Shown here: positions 1 to 11,274 of the stretch, piece by piece
How positions within the stretch are numbered: the stretch's first letter is position 1
Layout: every line of letters begins with the position of its first letter
Assembly (NCBI RefSeq): GCF_036898095.1
Contig: NC_090759.1
Span: 18,910,740-18,974,739 of the forward strand
Origin: Palaemon carinicauda
Taxonomy: Eukaryota; Arthropoda; Malacostraca; Decapoda; Palaemonidae
DNA length: 64,000 nt
Direction of reading: 5' to 3'
Made by a program: the position numbers and the translations under genes
The notes under the pieces: generated by a model
Database searches by the model: none
Seen by the model: only the letters and a program-made list of their open reading frames with translations
Told to the model about the DNA's origin: nothing

Positions 1-18
1 ATGAATGAATTTATATTA

Positions 19-1378
19 CAGTGGTACCTCTACATACGAATTTAATCCGTTCCACAATCGACTTCGGATGTAAAAAATGTTCGGATGTCGAAACGAATTT
101 TCCCATAAGAATACATTGAAATAGGATTAATCCGTGGTTGAGCCCAAAAACCTATTATAATTTCTTAATAGACTACTAGACATAATTTCCCTTGAGAATA
201 ATGCACACTAAATTAGATAATAGACATGTAAAAAAGAAGAATTATAAAAAAATGATAAATAAGAAACGGGTTTGTAGCGTCACTTTACCTTAGAAACTCC
301 AGCGCAGGTGTTGTTGGTCTTGCTACGCAGAGAGGAGACGGACGGGCGGCGAGGAGGTAGAGAGGTTAACTTCGATAAACGTACACTACCGTAACTTATT
401 CTAACTTACACTAAGTGAACTTTAACATAACTTAGCTTATCTTTTTTTTTATTTTTTTATTTTATATTTTTTTCTACATTTTCTTTTTTTCTTTTTGATG
501 ATAAATTTTAATCACTTTCACTCTCTACACTTAAAATTGATTGAATTTTTTTCTCTTCACTCTTTGCTGTTTTCTTTGAACCATTTCTTTCCTCTTCATC
601 AAGAGTTCGCTTCGTAGTTTTTTTAAAGAAGCTATCGATAGAAAGTTGCTTGGTACAACTTTTCAGAATGTTTCGAAAATAAGTTAGGGAAACATCATCA
701 AACTGCACAACTACACGACAAACCTGCAATTTCTTTGGATGGTATTTGTCGATGAAGTCGACCACGTCTTGATATTTTCCTAACACCTCTTTTATTTGCG
801 CCGAACCTATTGCAAGTTCACCCATATGGACGCCATGCTCATGCTTTTCAATAATTCCTTGCTTTACTTCTAAAGAAAGCATTCCCTTATTCCTTTTCTC
901 ACCACTACCACTACCACTTGCGAAACTAAGCATTTTAGGACCCATGATTTACGTAAAATACCGTAAAAGGATGAACGTAAAAATATCACGATTAAAACAC
1001 AGTTAATAGCAGAACGCACAGGGCACAACCACACGAAGCCAACGAGAACAGAGGAATGTCCCAAGCCACGCTAATTGAGGGTCCCTCCGAGGTCCAAGTG
1101 CTGCCTTCTATCGGCGGAAATAAAAAACACATCAGGCGCTATGAGCACCGACTACGCATACGAGTATTGTTTACTTCGGGTGTCGAAAAAAAAATTCGGG
1201 TGTAGAGTAGGAACGTGTTCGAATTGTACTTCTCGTGTCGAAAAATTCGGTACGACGAAAATTGCTTACTTCTTGTGTCAAAATAAAATTCGGGTGTAGA
1301 GTCAAAACTTTGCTCGAATTTTACTTCGGATGTTGGAAAATTTGGATGTAGATACGTTTGTATGTAGAGGTTCCACTG
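19..1378 (-). mobile_element. Tigger/pogo-like DNA transposon, internally deleted
   Basis: A 1.36 kb element bounded by matching inverted ends. The left end begins CAGTGGTACCTCTACATACG and the right end is the near-perfect reverse complement, finishing CCTCTACA-type sequence then CCACTG. Both sides carry a TA dinucleotide (17-18 and 1379-1380), the target duplication of Tc1/mariner and pogo elements. Short subterminal repeats of a 'TTCGGATGT' type occur at both ends. The only coding content is a short deleted transposase at 508-945, so the element is non-autonomous. It lies beside the decayed LTR element H. Confidence 0.85.
508..945 (-). pseudogene. deleted Tigger transposase: N-terminal start joined to C-terminal tail
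   Basis: A 145-codon open frame. Residues 1-45 look like the start of a Tigger transposase: the MGPK-type start, a basic stretch, then the first helix of the CENP-B/psq-type DNA-binding domain (LEVKQGIIEKHEHGVHMGELA). The second and third helices, the whole DDE catalytic domain and most of the C-terminal half are missing. The frame continues into a charged tail (KKTTKRTLDEEE) like the normal C-terminus. I read this as an in-frame internal deletion that fused both ends. It cannot catalyse transposition. It could at most bind DNA weakly, because the helix-turn-helix is incomplete. The intact start and lack of stops may only reflect youth. Compare the related fragment at 37129-37413, which keeps more of the DNA-binding domain. 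Confidence 0.7.
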
Positions 1379-1431
1379 TACGTATATGAATGATAATTGT
1401 AGGTTTATATTCTATCTCTCGTGAGTTTAAG

Positions 1432-2090
1432 TCAATAGTTTGGTGTCTGAGGTGTGTCAAACTCCCCTATAAAATTTTTCCTAGTGTTAAGATGCAGGGT
1501 GATTTTGGGGGGGGGGGGGCATTGTTTGTGAAAAAAGATGCGTCTTATGACACGGGAAATACGGTAATATTCCCAAAGAGGCTCTTGAAGAGTACTGCCA
1601 ACGCTCAGCCGATTTTGGGCTCCATCAACTATCACCCCATTTGCTCTCAAGAACTGGTAACCAAGCACTACGTGCTCAGCCATAGTCCCTGACGGCACTA
1701 CATGGAACACACTCGGGGCGAATGTCATTCCATGCAGTATAGGGGTCAACAGTACAGTACCTAGGGTCTTAGGTCCTGTTTGCCCTAAACCCTTCAGGCC
1801 AATGATTTTGGGTACCATCTGCAGCTGGTAATCCTGTACTGTACAACTCTTGATGACAGGAGGTTGACCTCAGCTCCGGAGTCAATGAGAGCATCCAACG
1901 CTCTCGATGGAAATTCAGACATGGTCACTGGGACAACCATGAGTGGTACAGGAGCCAACTGCGTCAGGTTAACCCTACGAAGGGTTTTCAATACAGCCTC
2001 AGTTCCTGCTTCCTCCCTGGAGGAGTCAGTTGGAGAAGCTCTGGACCGTGTCGAGGACAGGTTATCACTGGCCAATCCTGAAAGAGCCAT
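1432..2090 (-). pseudogene. retroviral-type aspartic protease of LTR element H (two frames)
   Basis: Protease segment that would cut Gag-Pol. The upstream frame (1794-2090) contains ALIDSGAEVNLLS, the D-S/T-G-A active-site loop of retropepsins. The downstream frame (1432-1818) continues with VLGYQFLRANGVIVDG, the second conserved protease block (normally hydrophobic-LG-x-D/x-F-L). A frameshift around 1800-1820 separates the two blocks. In the second block the usual 'G(M/L)DFL' is GYQFL. After about 1440 the similarity ends with no reverse transcriptase, so the element lost the rest of pol. The family call is Ty3-like, from block order and spacing; a BEL-type element is less likely but not excluded. 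Confidence 0.7.
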
Positions 2091-2493
2091 TGGAGGTGTA
2101 ATGACCTTTTTCAGGTTGAGGGGTAACCTTGGAAATCAAGATTTCCGAGGCTGCCACTGGAATACTAGGAGCACGTACCCTAGCAGTCATACCCTCCTTC
2201 GATGTAGCCCATTCTTCTACATCAAAGGCCTGGTGTTTAAAGCCCTATGATACTCCTCAGTTCTTGACTTCCTGGGCTTTACTCTCTTGCTCTTCTTCTT
2301 CTGCACAGTCCGAGATGGAGCACTGGACTCGCTCCCACTTTGAGTCTACTGGCTACTGGTCGATCCAGAATAGGATGACGGGGTCGAAGTAGCACTCACC
2401 GGTACTGCTCTCCACCTTGAAGGAGTCTGGACAGAGGTAGTCTCCCTCCCAGGGCTGTGGCTATTGGCTGTCTTCTGAACAGGTGATCTACTC

Positions 2494-4118
2494 ATAGGCG
2501 GCACCTGTCATTCACACTGTGCGACATAATGGTTTGCCGAGCCACAGTGTAGGCATAGGTTGAGGCGCCTGTAACACTCGTACATAAGGTGCCCTGATTT
2601 TCGGCCCCATGCACAGTACCTCCCCTGGAACTGAGGAGACCTATCTGGGGTGCGCGATGGTGGCAGGCATACTTCCACAGGTGCAGGTTTTGGGACAGTC
2701 GAGGAGGAGTGAGTAAATACGCTCTGTCAGGTCCAGGTGAACGGCTGGGGGCAGCCATGGCAACCCTGTCGGCATACGAGCTGTGCCATGACTGTCCCAC
2801 ACGACTGATGGCTAAATCCTCTGCCTTCTGGCTTCGCTGACAAAATGCCTCGTTGAGAACACTCAATAGATGTACCTGTAGAACATCCTGCCAAGTGGCC
2901 TAACGGCCAGCGGAGACATTAATGGTGGCCAATGACTGTTCCAGCCAACTCGCAGCTCTGCTCGGAACAGTCCTTCGGAGCTTCCGCGTAAGTTCCCTCC
3001 GGTCCAGACTTTGGCAAGGATAGGCCGACCTTTACAGGGAGGCCAACCGGACGGCGTAAATTTTCAGCAGTTCGCCTTCACCACAGGTGGCACTGCTGAA
3101 CCGGACCTTACGACCCACATCATGCCTCTCTCGGGTTTCACGGCACCAGTCTCGGAAGCGTTCCTTCATGTCAGGGTATGAGATCTCGGTACCCCCCCCC
3201 CCCTATGGCCGAGAACGCCTCCTGGTTTTCTCCCTTCAGAAATTTCCTGAGATCAACAGTCCACCGGCCACAGCTTCCTGCGGTATACTTACTCGCACAG
3301 TAGGCCTCAAAATCCTTCAGGAATCGGGCAAAACTCTGGCAAGTTTCCAGCTGGAAGATTCCAGGCTTGGGGTTCCTCCTGGAGTCGAGGACCTTGAGCA
3401 GATAAGACAGACTGCGTTCTGTCTGGAGGGACTGGACGTCGTCGGTGGGGACAGTGTCGTCTGAGCTGACACTGAGACAGGAGCTAGAAGTGTCACCAGA
3501 AGTCTCGCTATCAGAATCTTCGCTGGTGGACTCCTGGGACATAGTCACAGTTTCGGGTAATGCTGGTCTGGCTTTTCCCTTGGCCTGGCGTCTCCGCTTT
3601 AGAATAGCCCCTGTCTGGATAAGAACTGCCTCAGCCGTAGCTGCTGGAGCCTTTTCTGGCCTACTGGCTTCAGCCGGATTGTCCAGGGACTGCTCCCCTA
3701 GTCTACAGGCGGCAGGCTCTGGAGGACTAACGGGGTTAGTTGCCCTCACAGGCGAGGAAGACAGCAGTCCACTTGGGACAGGAGACTCCCAGACGCCAGG
3801 TACAGGGGGGAGTAACGGTGTGAACCCTGGAGGGGGCTGGAGACCTCAAATTACTGGCTCTGCTCTAGTTACTGGAATTGCCAGACCATTGATGTTTGGC
3901 CAAGCTGGGGATGTAGAAGGAGCACTCGTGGTCACTGTGGTCGGGACCACAGTGGCAACGTGGCACGTTGGTGACGGCTCAACGGTCTTCAGGGCCGCCA
4001 CTTGAAGTGTCAGGGACTTGACCTGAGTTGCCAGGTCACTGACAATCCTGACCAGACTCTCCACATCCCTGCTCAGGCTCTTCTTAGCCCTTCGGCGTTT
4101 ACTGGATGACGATGCCAT
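2494..4118 (-). pseudogene. gag: gag of LTR element H (broken)
   Basis: Structural protein of an LTR retrotransposon. I prefer the start at 4118 (MASSSSKRRRAKK) over the upstream ATG at 4151, because 4119-4160 should be untranslated leader. The first 91 codons give a basic head followed by a heptad-like stretch (VESLVRIVSDLATQVKSL). A single in-frame TGA at 3846-3848 interrupts the frame, which then stays open to 3171 with an acidic serine-rich linker and a region resembling the capsid N-terminus. A C-homopolymer (G on the coding strand) at 3191-3204 shifts the frame. Beyond it, another frame reads FRDWCRE...RKVRFSSATCGEGELLKIYA. Near 2503-2545 there is one CX2CX4HX4C knuckle (CLHCGSANHYVAQC) followed directly by a stop. 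Lesions: one nonsense codon and at least two frameshifts. Confidence 0.7.
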
Positions 4119-4552
4119 ACCTAAAGGTTGATGTTTCCCGGGTCTGGGCACAAAATATTATGTAGTGGTTTGCGGACTGTGGCCAGAGGTAGCAACCGAA
4201 TGTCGACCACAACCCAACGTTCACTACACAAAAAAATATACAACGGTGGAATACCCAAAAATCTAGGTAACAGGTCAAGAGAACGAAGCACTGGGCACCA
4301 CCCCTTGATTTATACTGGGCAAGGGGACCCAGCTAGAACCTTAGTTTCTCCTCTTATTTATCCTGCCTTGAGCTTCCTGAATAAACAGGTAGCATGACCA
4401 CTGATTCATTTCTGGGAAATTAGAATTTATATAGCTCTATATTCTTTATGTAAGATGGTTTCAAGCTCAAGAAAAAATGTTAGAACATTAGGTGAAAGGG
4501 AAAGAATTTTTTATACTAACAACAGGACACAGTGTGGGAGGAAAAACTTGGG

Positions 4553-4882
4553 TGAGATAGCCATGTCGTCCTGATGGAAGGTTCCTTTAAGTAGCTTCCT
4601 AGGGTAAATTTGACTCCATGATATTTCCAGAGAATTCAACTTAAGGTCTCCAGAATTCTAACTCCTGGCGTGAATATCCTTAAAGTTTCCTTTTAGGATA
4701 TCGCATAATATCAGGGGACGTATTCTTGACACGCCACATAGCAGTCTGCTTCCCGCATAGCGTTTACGCTTCGAGGAGGAAAAGTGGCAAAATAATAGAG
4801 GAGCCGTTATAAAGTTTCCTTCCTCCGTTACTGTTTGAGTACTCAGATGGCGCCATAATCGCCGCCATCTTTATTCCTTGTA
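4553..4882. repeat. DIRS-A 3' inverted terminal repeat
   Basis: Begins GGTGAGATAGCCATGTCGTC and runs through TACTGTTTGAGTACTCAGAT near 4830. It is the inverse of 18183-18510, and the same family recurs at 53595-53960 and 59120-59460. Confidence 0.8.
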
Positions 4883-4957
4883 GCGCTAAGCCGGTACTTA
4901 GAGATACAGTATTATTGGGAGGGATCCTGCCAAGGCCTTTCATAGAAAGGAGGGCGG

Positions 4958-5052
4958 GTCCATCAGGACGACATGGCTATGTCACCCAAAAATAGATTTT
5001 TAGCTTCGCTCAAAATCCATTTTTTGGGCTCAGGCCATGTCGTGCTGATGGA
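4958..5052. repeat. DIRS-A internal complementary region
   Basis: Reads, on the plus strand, as the complement of the two element ends joined together. The first half (CATCAGGACGACATGGCTAT...ATCCA) is the reverse complement of the 3' terminus as seen at 53564. The second half (TTTTTTGGGCTCAGGCCATG) is the reverse complement of the 5' terminus at 18495-18515. This arrangement is expected of a DIRS element that replicates through a circular intermediate. Confidence 0.75.
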
Positions 5053-5853
5053 AGTTTATCAGAGCATTAATGTATCCGTGGATTTCCCAGTTGTGCCTTA
5101 GACCTCAATACAATATTTCCTTGGTTGTCTAGACCTAAGAGACCTATGACATTACCGTTATATGTCATTTTTTCTAATCATAGACTATGTTAGTGCTTCC
5201 TGCCCCCTACAGGGAAGTGTCAAACTAGACTCGGGAAAAAGTCTCGAAGTTTGCATATTTCATATGACCAACCTAGCAATCAAAAGGGCATACAGGTCTC
5301 ACAGTCTGCCTTTAGCCAAAGTTTGTATTCATAACACGAACACGGGTTCATGTCAGCCACCATAGCATCTGAGGTATATCAGTTCAGCTGTATACCATGA
5401 CAGTCAAGTTTGTATCTTGTATCGAAACAAGGCAAGTCTAGCTAGAAAGGTTTGTTTACGTATAGGAACTAAGTTACTACCTTTGTTCAATATAATTATC
5501 CAGAATAATAAGGAATAAAAGGAATACTCACACATAATATATTTACTCAAAAGAATCCAAAATAGTAAACATATAGAATATTCAATCAATATGAAAATCT
5601 AAATTTACCCCAATTTGGTTTACATATTACCAGGTTCTTTAACAGGTTTTCAAGGATTCTTTTTTGTTCCTTTCATTCAATAAATCCAGAAATTGCGTTG
5701 TGTTTAAATCATTATTTGACCAGGAATAGATTATTCATATTTATTACTAACCTTAAACTATTTATTGTAAAATTTTCAATCCGCCAACCCGAAGTATAGT
5801 CTTATTTTACAAATGCCTGCTAGTAACAATATCTAACGTGCATGCATGCCCTT
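5053..5853 (-). other. 3' untranslated region of DIRS-A, part 1
   Basis: No credible gene. The sequence up to about 5400 matches the 3' region of DIRS-C at about 59595-59880 (shared GCTTCCTGCCCCCTACAGGG). The remainder is AT-rich and unrecognised. Confidence 0.6.
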
Positions 5854-6341
5854 TGTGGGATATGGTACTTTGGTAGGAAGTTCTATTAACCATAATAATT
5901 ACCTGGAACATAGATGAACAATTGTTAGTAATTATTTCTCAGCTGATCCCATCTCTAGTCGTCAGTTTTGGCTTGATGGGTAATAAGACGTTGGTATTCT
6001 TAAAATATACATTTAATGTATAAATGACTACATTGCTCTGTTTACTCTGTGACAGCTAACTCCCAAGTCTGTGTGGAGCGTCTTACAATATCTGACAAAA
6101 CCAAAACATTGCTAAACAAAAGAGCATAGCTCTGAAAAGACTTAAATCCTACTCCAGTACAAATCATAAAGAATCACATCCTATCTTTGAGGTAACCAAC
6201 AAATGTTTGAATCCTAATACCAAAACAAATCATTACTCTTATGTACAAAGCATAACATGTCTTAATCATGCAATATGATGCAATGTTGCGCAATACCTGC
6301 AACACTTGAAATAATATAGTACATTAAAATAATACATAACA
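5854..6341 (-). repeat. Gypsy 3' LTR
   Basis: Starts TGTGGGATATGGTACTTTGG and ends ATACATAACA on the plus strand. On the minus strand it begins TGTTATGTATT, directly preceded by the purine-rich tract at 6342-6358. Confidence 0.93.
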
Positions 6342-6358
6342 GTCTCCTCCCCCTTAAC
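6342..6358 (-). promoter_or_regulatory. polypurine tract of the Gypsy element
   Basis: On the minus strand AAGGGGGAGGAGAC immediately abuts the LTR start TGTTATG. This is the expected plus-strand DNA primer site in reverse transcription. Confidence 0.8.
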
Positions 6359-6376
6359 TTGACATTGTAAAAATCT

Positions 6377-9300
6377 TTATAAATCTAATCTCTCAGGGGG
6401 CTTTCCTCTGTTAATCCTATTAGGAAGCACTTTAACCTCATCTTGTACTGGTACATGAATTGGTTCTGAATCTACATTGGATGTTGGACCATCTTGGTTA
6501 ATATTTGACTCATTTGATCTAACTACTTCTTTAAGTTTCTCATCTCTAACATTCACATGCTCTACTGTCTTTCTGTTTAACGGCTGTAATTGATCAACAT
6601 GACGTTTTACAACATTATCACCAACACGAACATCATAATGTAAATTTCCTATTTCTCTTACAATCTCTCCTGGTACCCACTTCTCTGGAGTGTTGTACGA
6701 TCTTACCATGACATCAGACAAAGGTGAAAAATGTCTTACATTAGGAAGCTTTGCTACTTGTTTATACCCTTTATCTTCTAAATCACTTTGCAAACTTGGA
6801 TACAACAAATCTAAGTTACACCTTATCCTCCTCCCCATCAACAAATTTGAGGGTGCCACGCCTGTTGTGCTGTGCGGCGTTGTTCTATAAGGCAATAAAA
6901 AATTTTTGACACATGCAAAAATATATTACCTGAATTTGCTTTTCTACACTTCATATTGTGTTTTAACGTTTGGACAAATCTTTCAGCCTCTCCATTAGTA
7001 GATGGATGGTATGTAGCTGAAAATGTATGCTTTATACTATTGACATTACAAAATTCTTTAAACTCTTGATGGGTAAATTGTGGACCATTATCTGTAACAA
7101 TTCTTTCTGGAATACCATGCGTTGAAAAAATTTGCATTAACTCTTTTATTGTGGCGTAAGACGTTGTTGTCTTCATTGGGATAATTTCTGGCCACTTACT
7201 GTAAGCATCTACTACTATCAAAAACAAATAATTCAAAAAAGGACCTGCAAAATCTATATGCACTCTTTGCCATGGATACCTGGGTAACTCCCAAGGGTGC
7301 ATTCTAACAAATTGAGGATTGTTCTGTTGCATAACACAATTCATACAATTCTTTATATAACATTCCACATCTTTATCTACACCTGGCCACCATACAAAAG
7401 TTCTCGCAATGGACTTTGATCTTACAATACCTTGGTGATCAGCATGTATTTCAGACAAAACCTTATTTCTCAGTGAATTAGGAATAACTACCCTGGAACC
7501 TCTCATCACTATTCCTTGTGTCACACTCAGTTCATACCATATATCCTTATACGGTTTACAATTTTCCTCTTTTCCACATAAGTCCCTACCTGTCATTAAA
7601 CTCTCCGAAACCTTACTAAGTACTGGGTCTTGCTTGGTACTGTGTGCTACATCTTTCGCAGTTATTGGTACATCATATACAGAAATTAACAGAACACTGT
7701 CATCAAACTCCTCTGGAGCTTTGTCTACAGGTAATCTGGAAAAAGCATCTGCATTACCCATGTTTGATGTTGGACGGTATTCTATATCATAGTGGTACGC
7801 TGCTAACGTAACTGCCCAACGTTGTAGTCTTGCAGCCACCAACGTAGGTAAACTTGCTTTTAGACCCAATATTGCTAATAAAGGTTTATGATCTGTAACA
7901 AGCGTGAACTTTTTCCTACCATAAAGATACATATGGAATTCACTCCATAAACTAATGCTAAACCTTCCTTTTCTATTTGAGAGTAATTCCTTTCTGCCTT
8001 GTTCAATACTCTAGAAGTGAATGCAATTGTTTTTTCTGTTCCATCTGGCTTTACATGAGATAATACTGCACCTAAACCTATGTTTGATGCATCACATACT
8101 AATTTAACTGGTAAATCCATTTGATAATGTACTAAGAATGTAGGTGATGTAATTTCCTGCTTGATTCTTTCAAAAGATTCCTGACACTCTTTTGTCCACT
8201 TCCATTCTACCCCCTTATTCAACAGAGTATACAATGGATGTGAAATTGTAGACAAATTCTGAATGAGATTCACATAAAATGTTACTAAACCTAGAAATGA
8301 TTGTAATTCTTTAACATTTTCCGGCACTTTTGTTGATTGTACAGCTTTAATCTTCTCTTTAGTTTTGTGAATACCCTTGCCATTTATTACAAAACCTAAG
8401 TATTCCACTGAATCAACTTCTAAAATACATTTGTTCTTATTTACTCTAATATTGTGTTCCTTCAACTTCTTCAGAACTGTTTGCAATCTTTCTCTATGTT
8501 CTCTTGTGTCTTTACCCGCAATTAAAATATCATCTATAAAAATGAATACTCCTTGCATTCCTGAAAAAATCTTATCCATAGTTTGTTGCCATATAGCTGG
8601 ACTACTTGCAACTCCATAAGGTAATCTCTTTGGCCTAAACAAACCTAAGGATGTATTTACTGTACATAATTCTTGTGAAGTTTCATCCATGGGAAGTTGT
8701 TGAAATGCTTCCCTTAAATCTAATTTAGAAAAAAACACTGCATCCTGACATAGTTGCAAACATGTCTTTCGGATTTGGTAAGGGATGCTGAGCTACTTGC
8801 AGTTGTGGATTCAACGTTACTTTGTAATCTCCACATAACCTAACCTGTCCACTTTCCTTCACAATAGGAACTAATGGTGTAGCCCAATCTGAATATGTAA
8901 CCTTTTCCCAGGAACCTTCATTTTTTAATCTCCTGATTTCTGTTTCAACTGCACTTTTCAATGCATACGGTACTGGTCTCGGAGCAAAAAATCTAGAACT
9001 GTCAGGTTTCAAAACTAAAATTGCCTTTGCGTTCTTTACTGTACCTATTTTATCTTCAAATACGTCTTGAAACTCTGATATGATGTTATCCATAGATATT
9101 TCATTTTCGTTTTCATCTTGTCTACCTGCAACCTTCAAAATACTAGGCCAATCTAACTTCAAATACTGTAGCCAATCTAAACCTAGCAAAGTTTGTCCAT
9201 TACCTTTTACTACTGTTAATGGCATTCTCTCTAATTTCTGTTCTTTGTACTGTACTTCTACGTTCGAAGCACCTATTACCTGAATATCAAAACCATTATA

Positions 9301-9429
9301 ACTTTTCAAAACTCTATTTGTACCTTCTAATAACAAATTAGGAATGCTTTTTGCCATTTTCTCAGACATAATTGATACATCGGCTGCTGTGTCAACTTGC
9401 ATCAAAATTGGTTTACCATTTATGATTAC
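6377..9429 (-). pseudogene. pol: Gypsy pol: protease, reverse transcriptase, RNase H, integrase (four frames)
   Basis: Polyprotein that would process Gag, copy the RNA and insert the cDNA. Protease (9405 downward) has VDTAADVS where DTGA is usual, then LLGLDWL. RT follows: LCGDYKVTLNP, then PYGVASSPAIWQ and the catalytic FIDDIL near 8535. RNase H has VCDASNIGLGAVLS and, after a frameshift, TDHKPLLAIL and NADAFSR. Integrase has an HHCC zinc finger (HADHQG...CYIKNCMNC) and the DDE residues in HIDFAGPF, VTDNGPQFT and NGEAERF. The C-terminal part (6377-6895) ends with a chromatin-binding-type KRHVDQLQP region without an obvious chromodomain. Breaks: an extra T in a seven-T run near 8725-8732, a base loss near 7915-7930, and a shift near 6895-6905. 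Confidence 0.9.
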
Positions 9430-10413
9430 TTATACCATGATATGTTTCTTTGCACCTTTGTTGACTGAATTTATGCGAAACGCAAAATCAGTTTCTGAAC
9501 TAATCTGATTATCATGAACATTTTCCTCATTATTCTCTTGACCCATAGTATCAACTGTAGCATTTATTTTCTTTGCGTACTGTTTAGGGAATCTACAAGC
9601 AGTTGCAAAATGACCCAGCTTTCTGCAATTCTGGCATGTCTGTCCAGTAGCAGGGCATTTCTTTGCTTCGTATGCAAGATGATCAGTTTTACCACACCTA
9701 AAACACTTGGGTTTTTCCTGTTGTTTCTGTGTATAAGCCTGATTCTGATATTTATGAACATTAGTGTTAGGCACTTTTCTATGACTAGGCTTTGTCATAT
9801 TCCTTCTCTGATTCTCATTGGTTTTCCACTTAGAACCTACTGTATTAATTTTAGAATTTTCCATTCTATTGCTTGTAGAACTACCTATTATGTTACTTTG
9901 CCTATTTGATGTTTCTAAAGCTCTGCCTGTTATCAATACCTTTTTTAATGTTAAATCTTTATCTTGCAATAATTTCTTTCTTAGCTCTTCTGATGTGCAA
10001 TGTGCAATTACTTGATCTATGATAACATTTTCTAACTCTAGAAATTCACATGAAACGGCTAAATTCTTTAGTCCAGTCACAAATGCAGCTAAACTTTCAT
10101 TTTCTTTCTGATAAGCCTGCGCTGAAAACTGGTATCTTTCAAAAAATTTATTGACCTGAGGAGCAAAATATGTGGTAAGAGCCTTAATTGCAGCTTCACT
10201 TGTGTCATCTGTAGGCTGCAAAGTCTTAAACACTTCCCAAACTTCCCTACCTGCTGTATGAAGTAATAATGCCTTCTTTTGTGCATCCTTCATGTTCCCT
10301 AATGCTTCTAAATAAATCTTAAATTCCTCACACCACTGTTGCCATCGTGTTGCAACAGACTTGGGCTCAGCAGTGATGCTGAAACCTTGTGGGTGTTCTA
10401 TATTGAAAGGCAT
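9430..10413 (-). CDS. gag: Gypsy gag (327 aa, intact)
   Basis: Structural protein that packages element RNA. The start at 10413 (MPFNIEHPQG) lies about 250 bases inside the 5' LTR, a normal leader position. Residues 20-170 form the capsid-like retrotransposon gag domain (RWQQWCEEFKIYLEA, then YFAPQVNKFFERYQF). Two zinc knuckles follow: CFRC...H...C at about 237-253, with a longer last spacer than the usual CX2CX4HX4C, and a canonical CQNCRKLGHFATAC at 260-273. The frame ends with TAA at 9430-9432. The protease continues in the same frame directly after that stop, so gag and pol are separated by one nonsense codon. Whether this is programmed readthrough or a mutation cannot be told from one copy. 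Confidence 0.9.
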   Translation of the reverse strand: MPFNIEHPQGFSITAEPKSVATRWQQWCEEFKIYLEALGNMKDAQKKALLLHTAGREVWEVFKTLQPTDDTSEAAIKALTTYFAPQVNKFFERYQFSAQAYQKENESLAAFVTGLKNLAVSCEFLELENVIIDQVIAHCTSEELRKKLLQDKDLTLKKVLITGRALETSNRQSNIIGSSTSNRMENSKINTVGSKWKTNENQRRNMTKPSHRKVPNTNVHKYQNQAYTQKQQEKPKCFRCGKTDHLAYEAKKCPATGQTCQNCRKLGHFATACRFPKQYAKKINATVDTMGQENNEENVHDNQISSETDFAFRINSVNKGAKKHIMV

Positions 10414-10669
10414 TTTGATTGCTTACCTTAATAACTGTGGTAGGTTAAGCTACTGTTCTGCAGTCACAAGTGTACTTCCTACCTACCCAACTTTAAATTT
10501 CACCCTTTTGTGTATTTGATGAAATTCCTATTCTGCTGCTGGTAAAATCTTCATTGGGCGATTTTACTCTTGTCCCCTGATGTACATACGACCTTCTCTT
10601 GTGCTGGCCGTCCTTGTACAAAAGGTCCAATACTTCTCCCTGCTTGTCTGTCGTCCTGAACGTCGCCAG

Positions 10670-10781
10670 TGTGGGATATGGTACTTTGGTAGGAAGTTCT
10701 ATTAACCATAATAATTACCTGGAACATAGATGAACAATTGTTAGTAATTATTTCTCAGCTGATCCCATCTCTAGTCGTCAG
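10670..10781 (-). repeat. 112 bp partial tandem duplication of the Gypsy 5' LTR end
   Basis: The stretch from TGTGGGATATGG to CTAGTCGTCAG is present once at 10670-10781 and again as the start of the full LTR at 10782. In minus-strand terms the U5 end of the LTR is repeated just before the primer-binding site (CTGGCGACGTTCAGG near 10655-10669). The left LTR has no such duplication. Confidence 0.85.
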
Positions 10782-11269
10782 TGTGGGATATGGTACTTTG
10801 GTAGGAAGTTCTATTAACCATAATAATTACCTGGAACATAGATGAACAATTGTTAGTAATTATTTCTCAGCTGATCCCATCTCTAGTCGTCAGTTTTGGC
10901 TTGATGGGTAATAAGACGTTGGTATTCTTAAAATATACATTTAATGTGTAAATGACTACATTGCTCTGTTTACTCTGTGACAGCTAACTCCCAAGTCTGT
11001 GTGGAGCGTCTTACAATATCTGACAAAACCAAAACATTGCTAAACAAAAGAGCATCGCTCTGAAAAGACTTAAATCCTACTCCAGTACAAATCATAAAGA
11101 ATCACATCCTATCTTTGAGGTAACCAACAAATATTTGAATCCTAATACCAAAACAAATCAATACTCTTATGTACAAAGCATAACATGTCTTATTCATGCA
11201 ATATGATGCAATGTTGCGCAATACCTGCAACACTTGAAATAATATAGTACATTACAATAATACATAACA
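10782..11269 (-). repeat. Gypsy 5' LTR
   Basis: 488 bp, same ends as the 3' LTR, followed by the target duplication CCCTT at 11270-11274. It would carry the promoter; no confident TATA box was assigned. Confidence 0.92.
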
Positions 11270-11274
11270 CCCTT

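Larger units (their letters stand above)
1432..4160 (-). mobile_element. element H: internal region of a Ty3-like LTR retrotransposon (gag-protease remnant)
   Basis: Minus-strand internal region of an LTR element. Immediately upstream of gag (on the minus strand) the LTR begins at 4161 with the bases CCACTACA as its 3' end. Gag runs from 4118 downward, a CCHC zinc knuckle lies near 2503-2545, and the protease motif DSGA is near 1860. No reverse transcriptase or integrase is recognisable below 1432, so the element is truncated before pol proper, close to the Tigger insertion at 19-1378. The stretch 4119-4160 is the short leader that would hold the primer-binding site; I cannot assign a tRNA. 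Confidence 0.75.
5854..11269 (-). mobile_element. Gypsy-type LTR retrotransposon, nearly complete
   Basis: 5.4 kb element on the minus strand with two 488 bp LTRs (5854-6341 and 10782-11269) and a 5 bp target duplication CCCTT (5849-5853 and 11270-11274). Coding order gag, protease, reverse transcriptase, RNase H, integrase is Ty3/Gypsy order. By eye the two LTRs differ at about six positions, suggesting a fairly recent insertion. The body has one in-frame stop and three single-base frameshifts. It is inserted in the 3' region of DIRS-A. Confidence 0.93.

Noticed and set aside
3445..4005. 186-codon plus-strand frame
   Set aside because: Opposite-strand shadow of the H-element gag; no start context or domain.
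4128..4160. Primer-binding site of element H
   Set aside because: GTGCCCAGACCCGGG near 4131-4150 is suggestive, but it sits about ten bases from the LTR end and no tRNA could be assigned.
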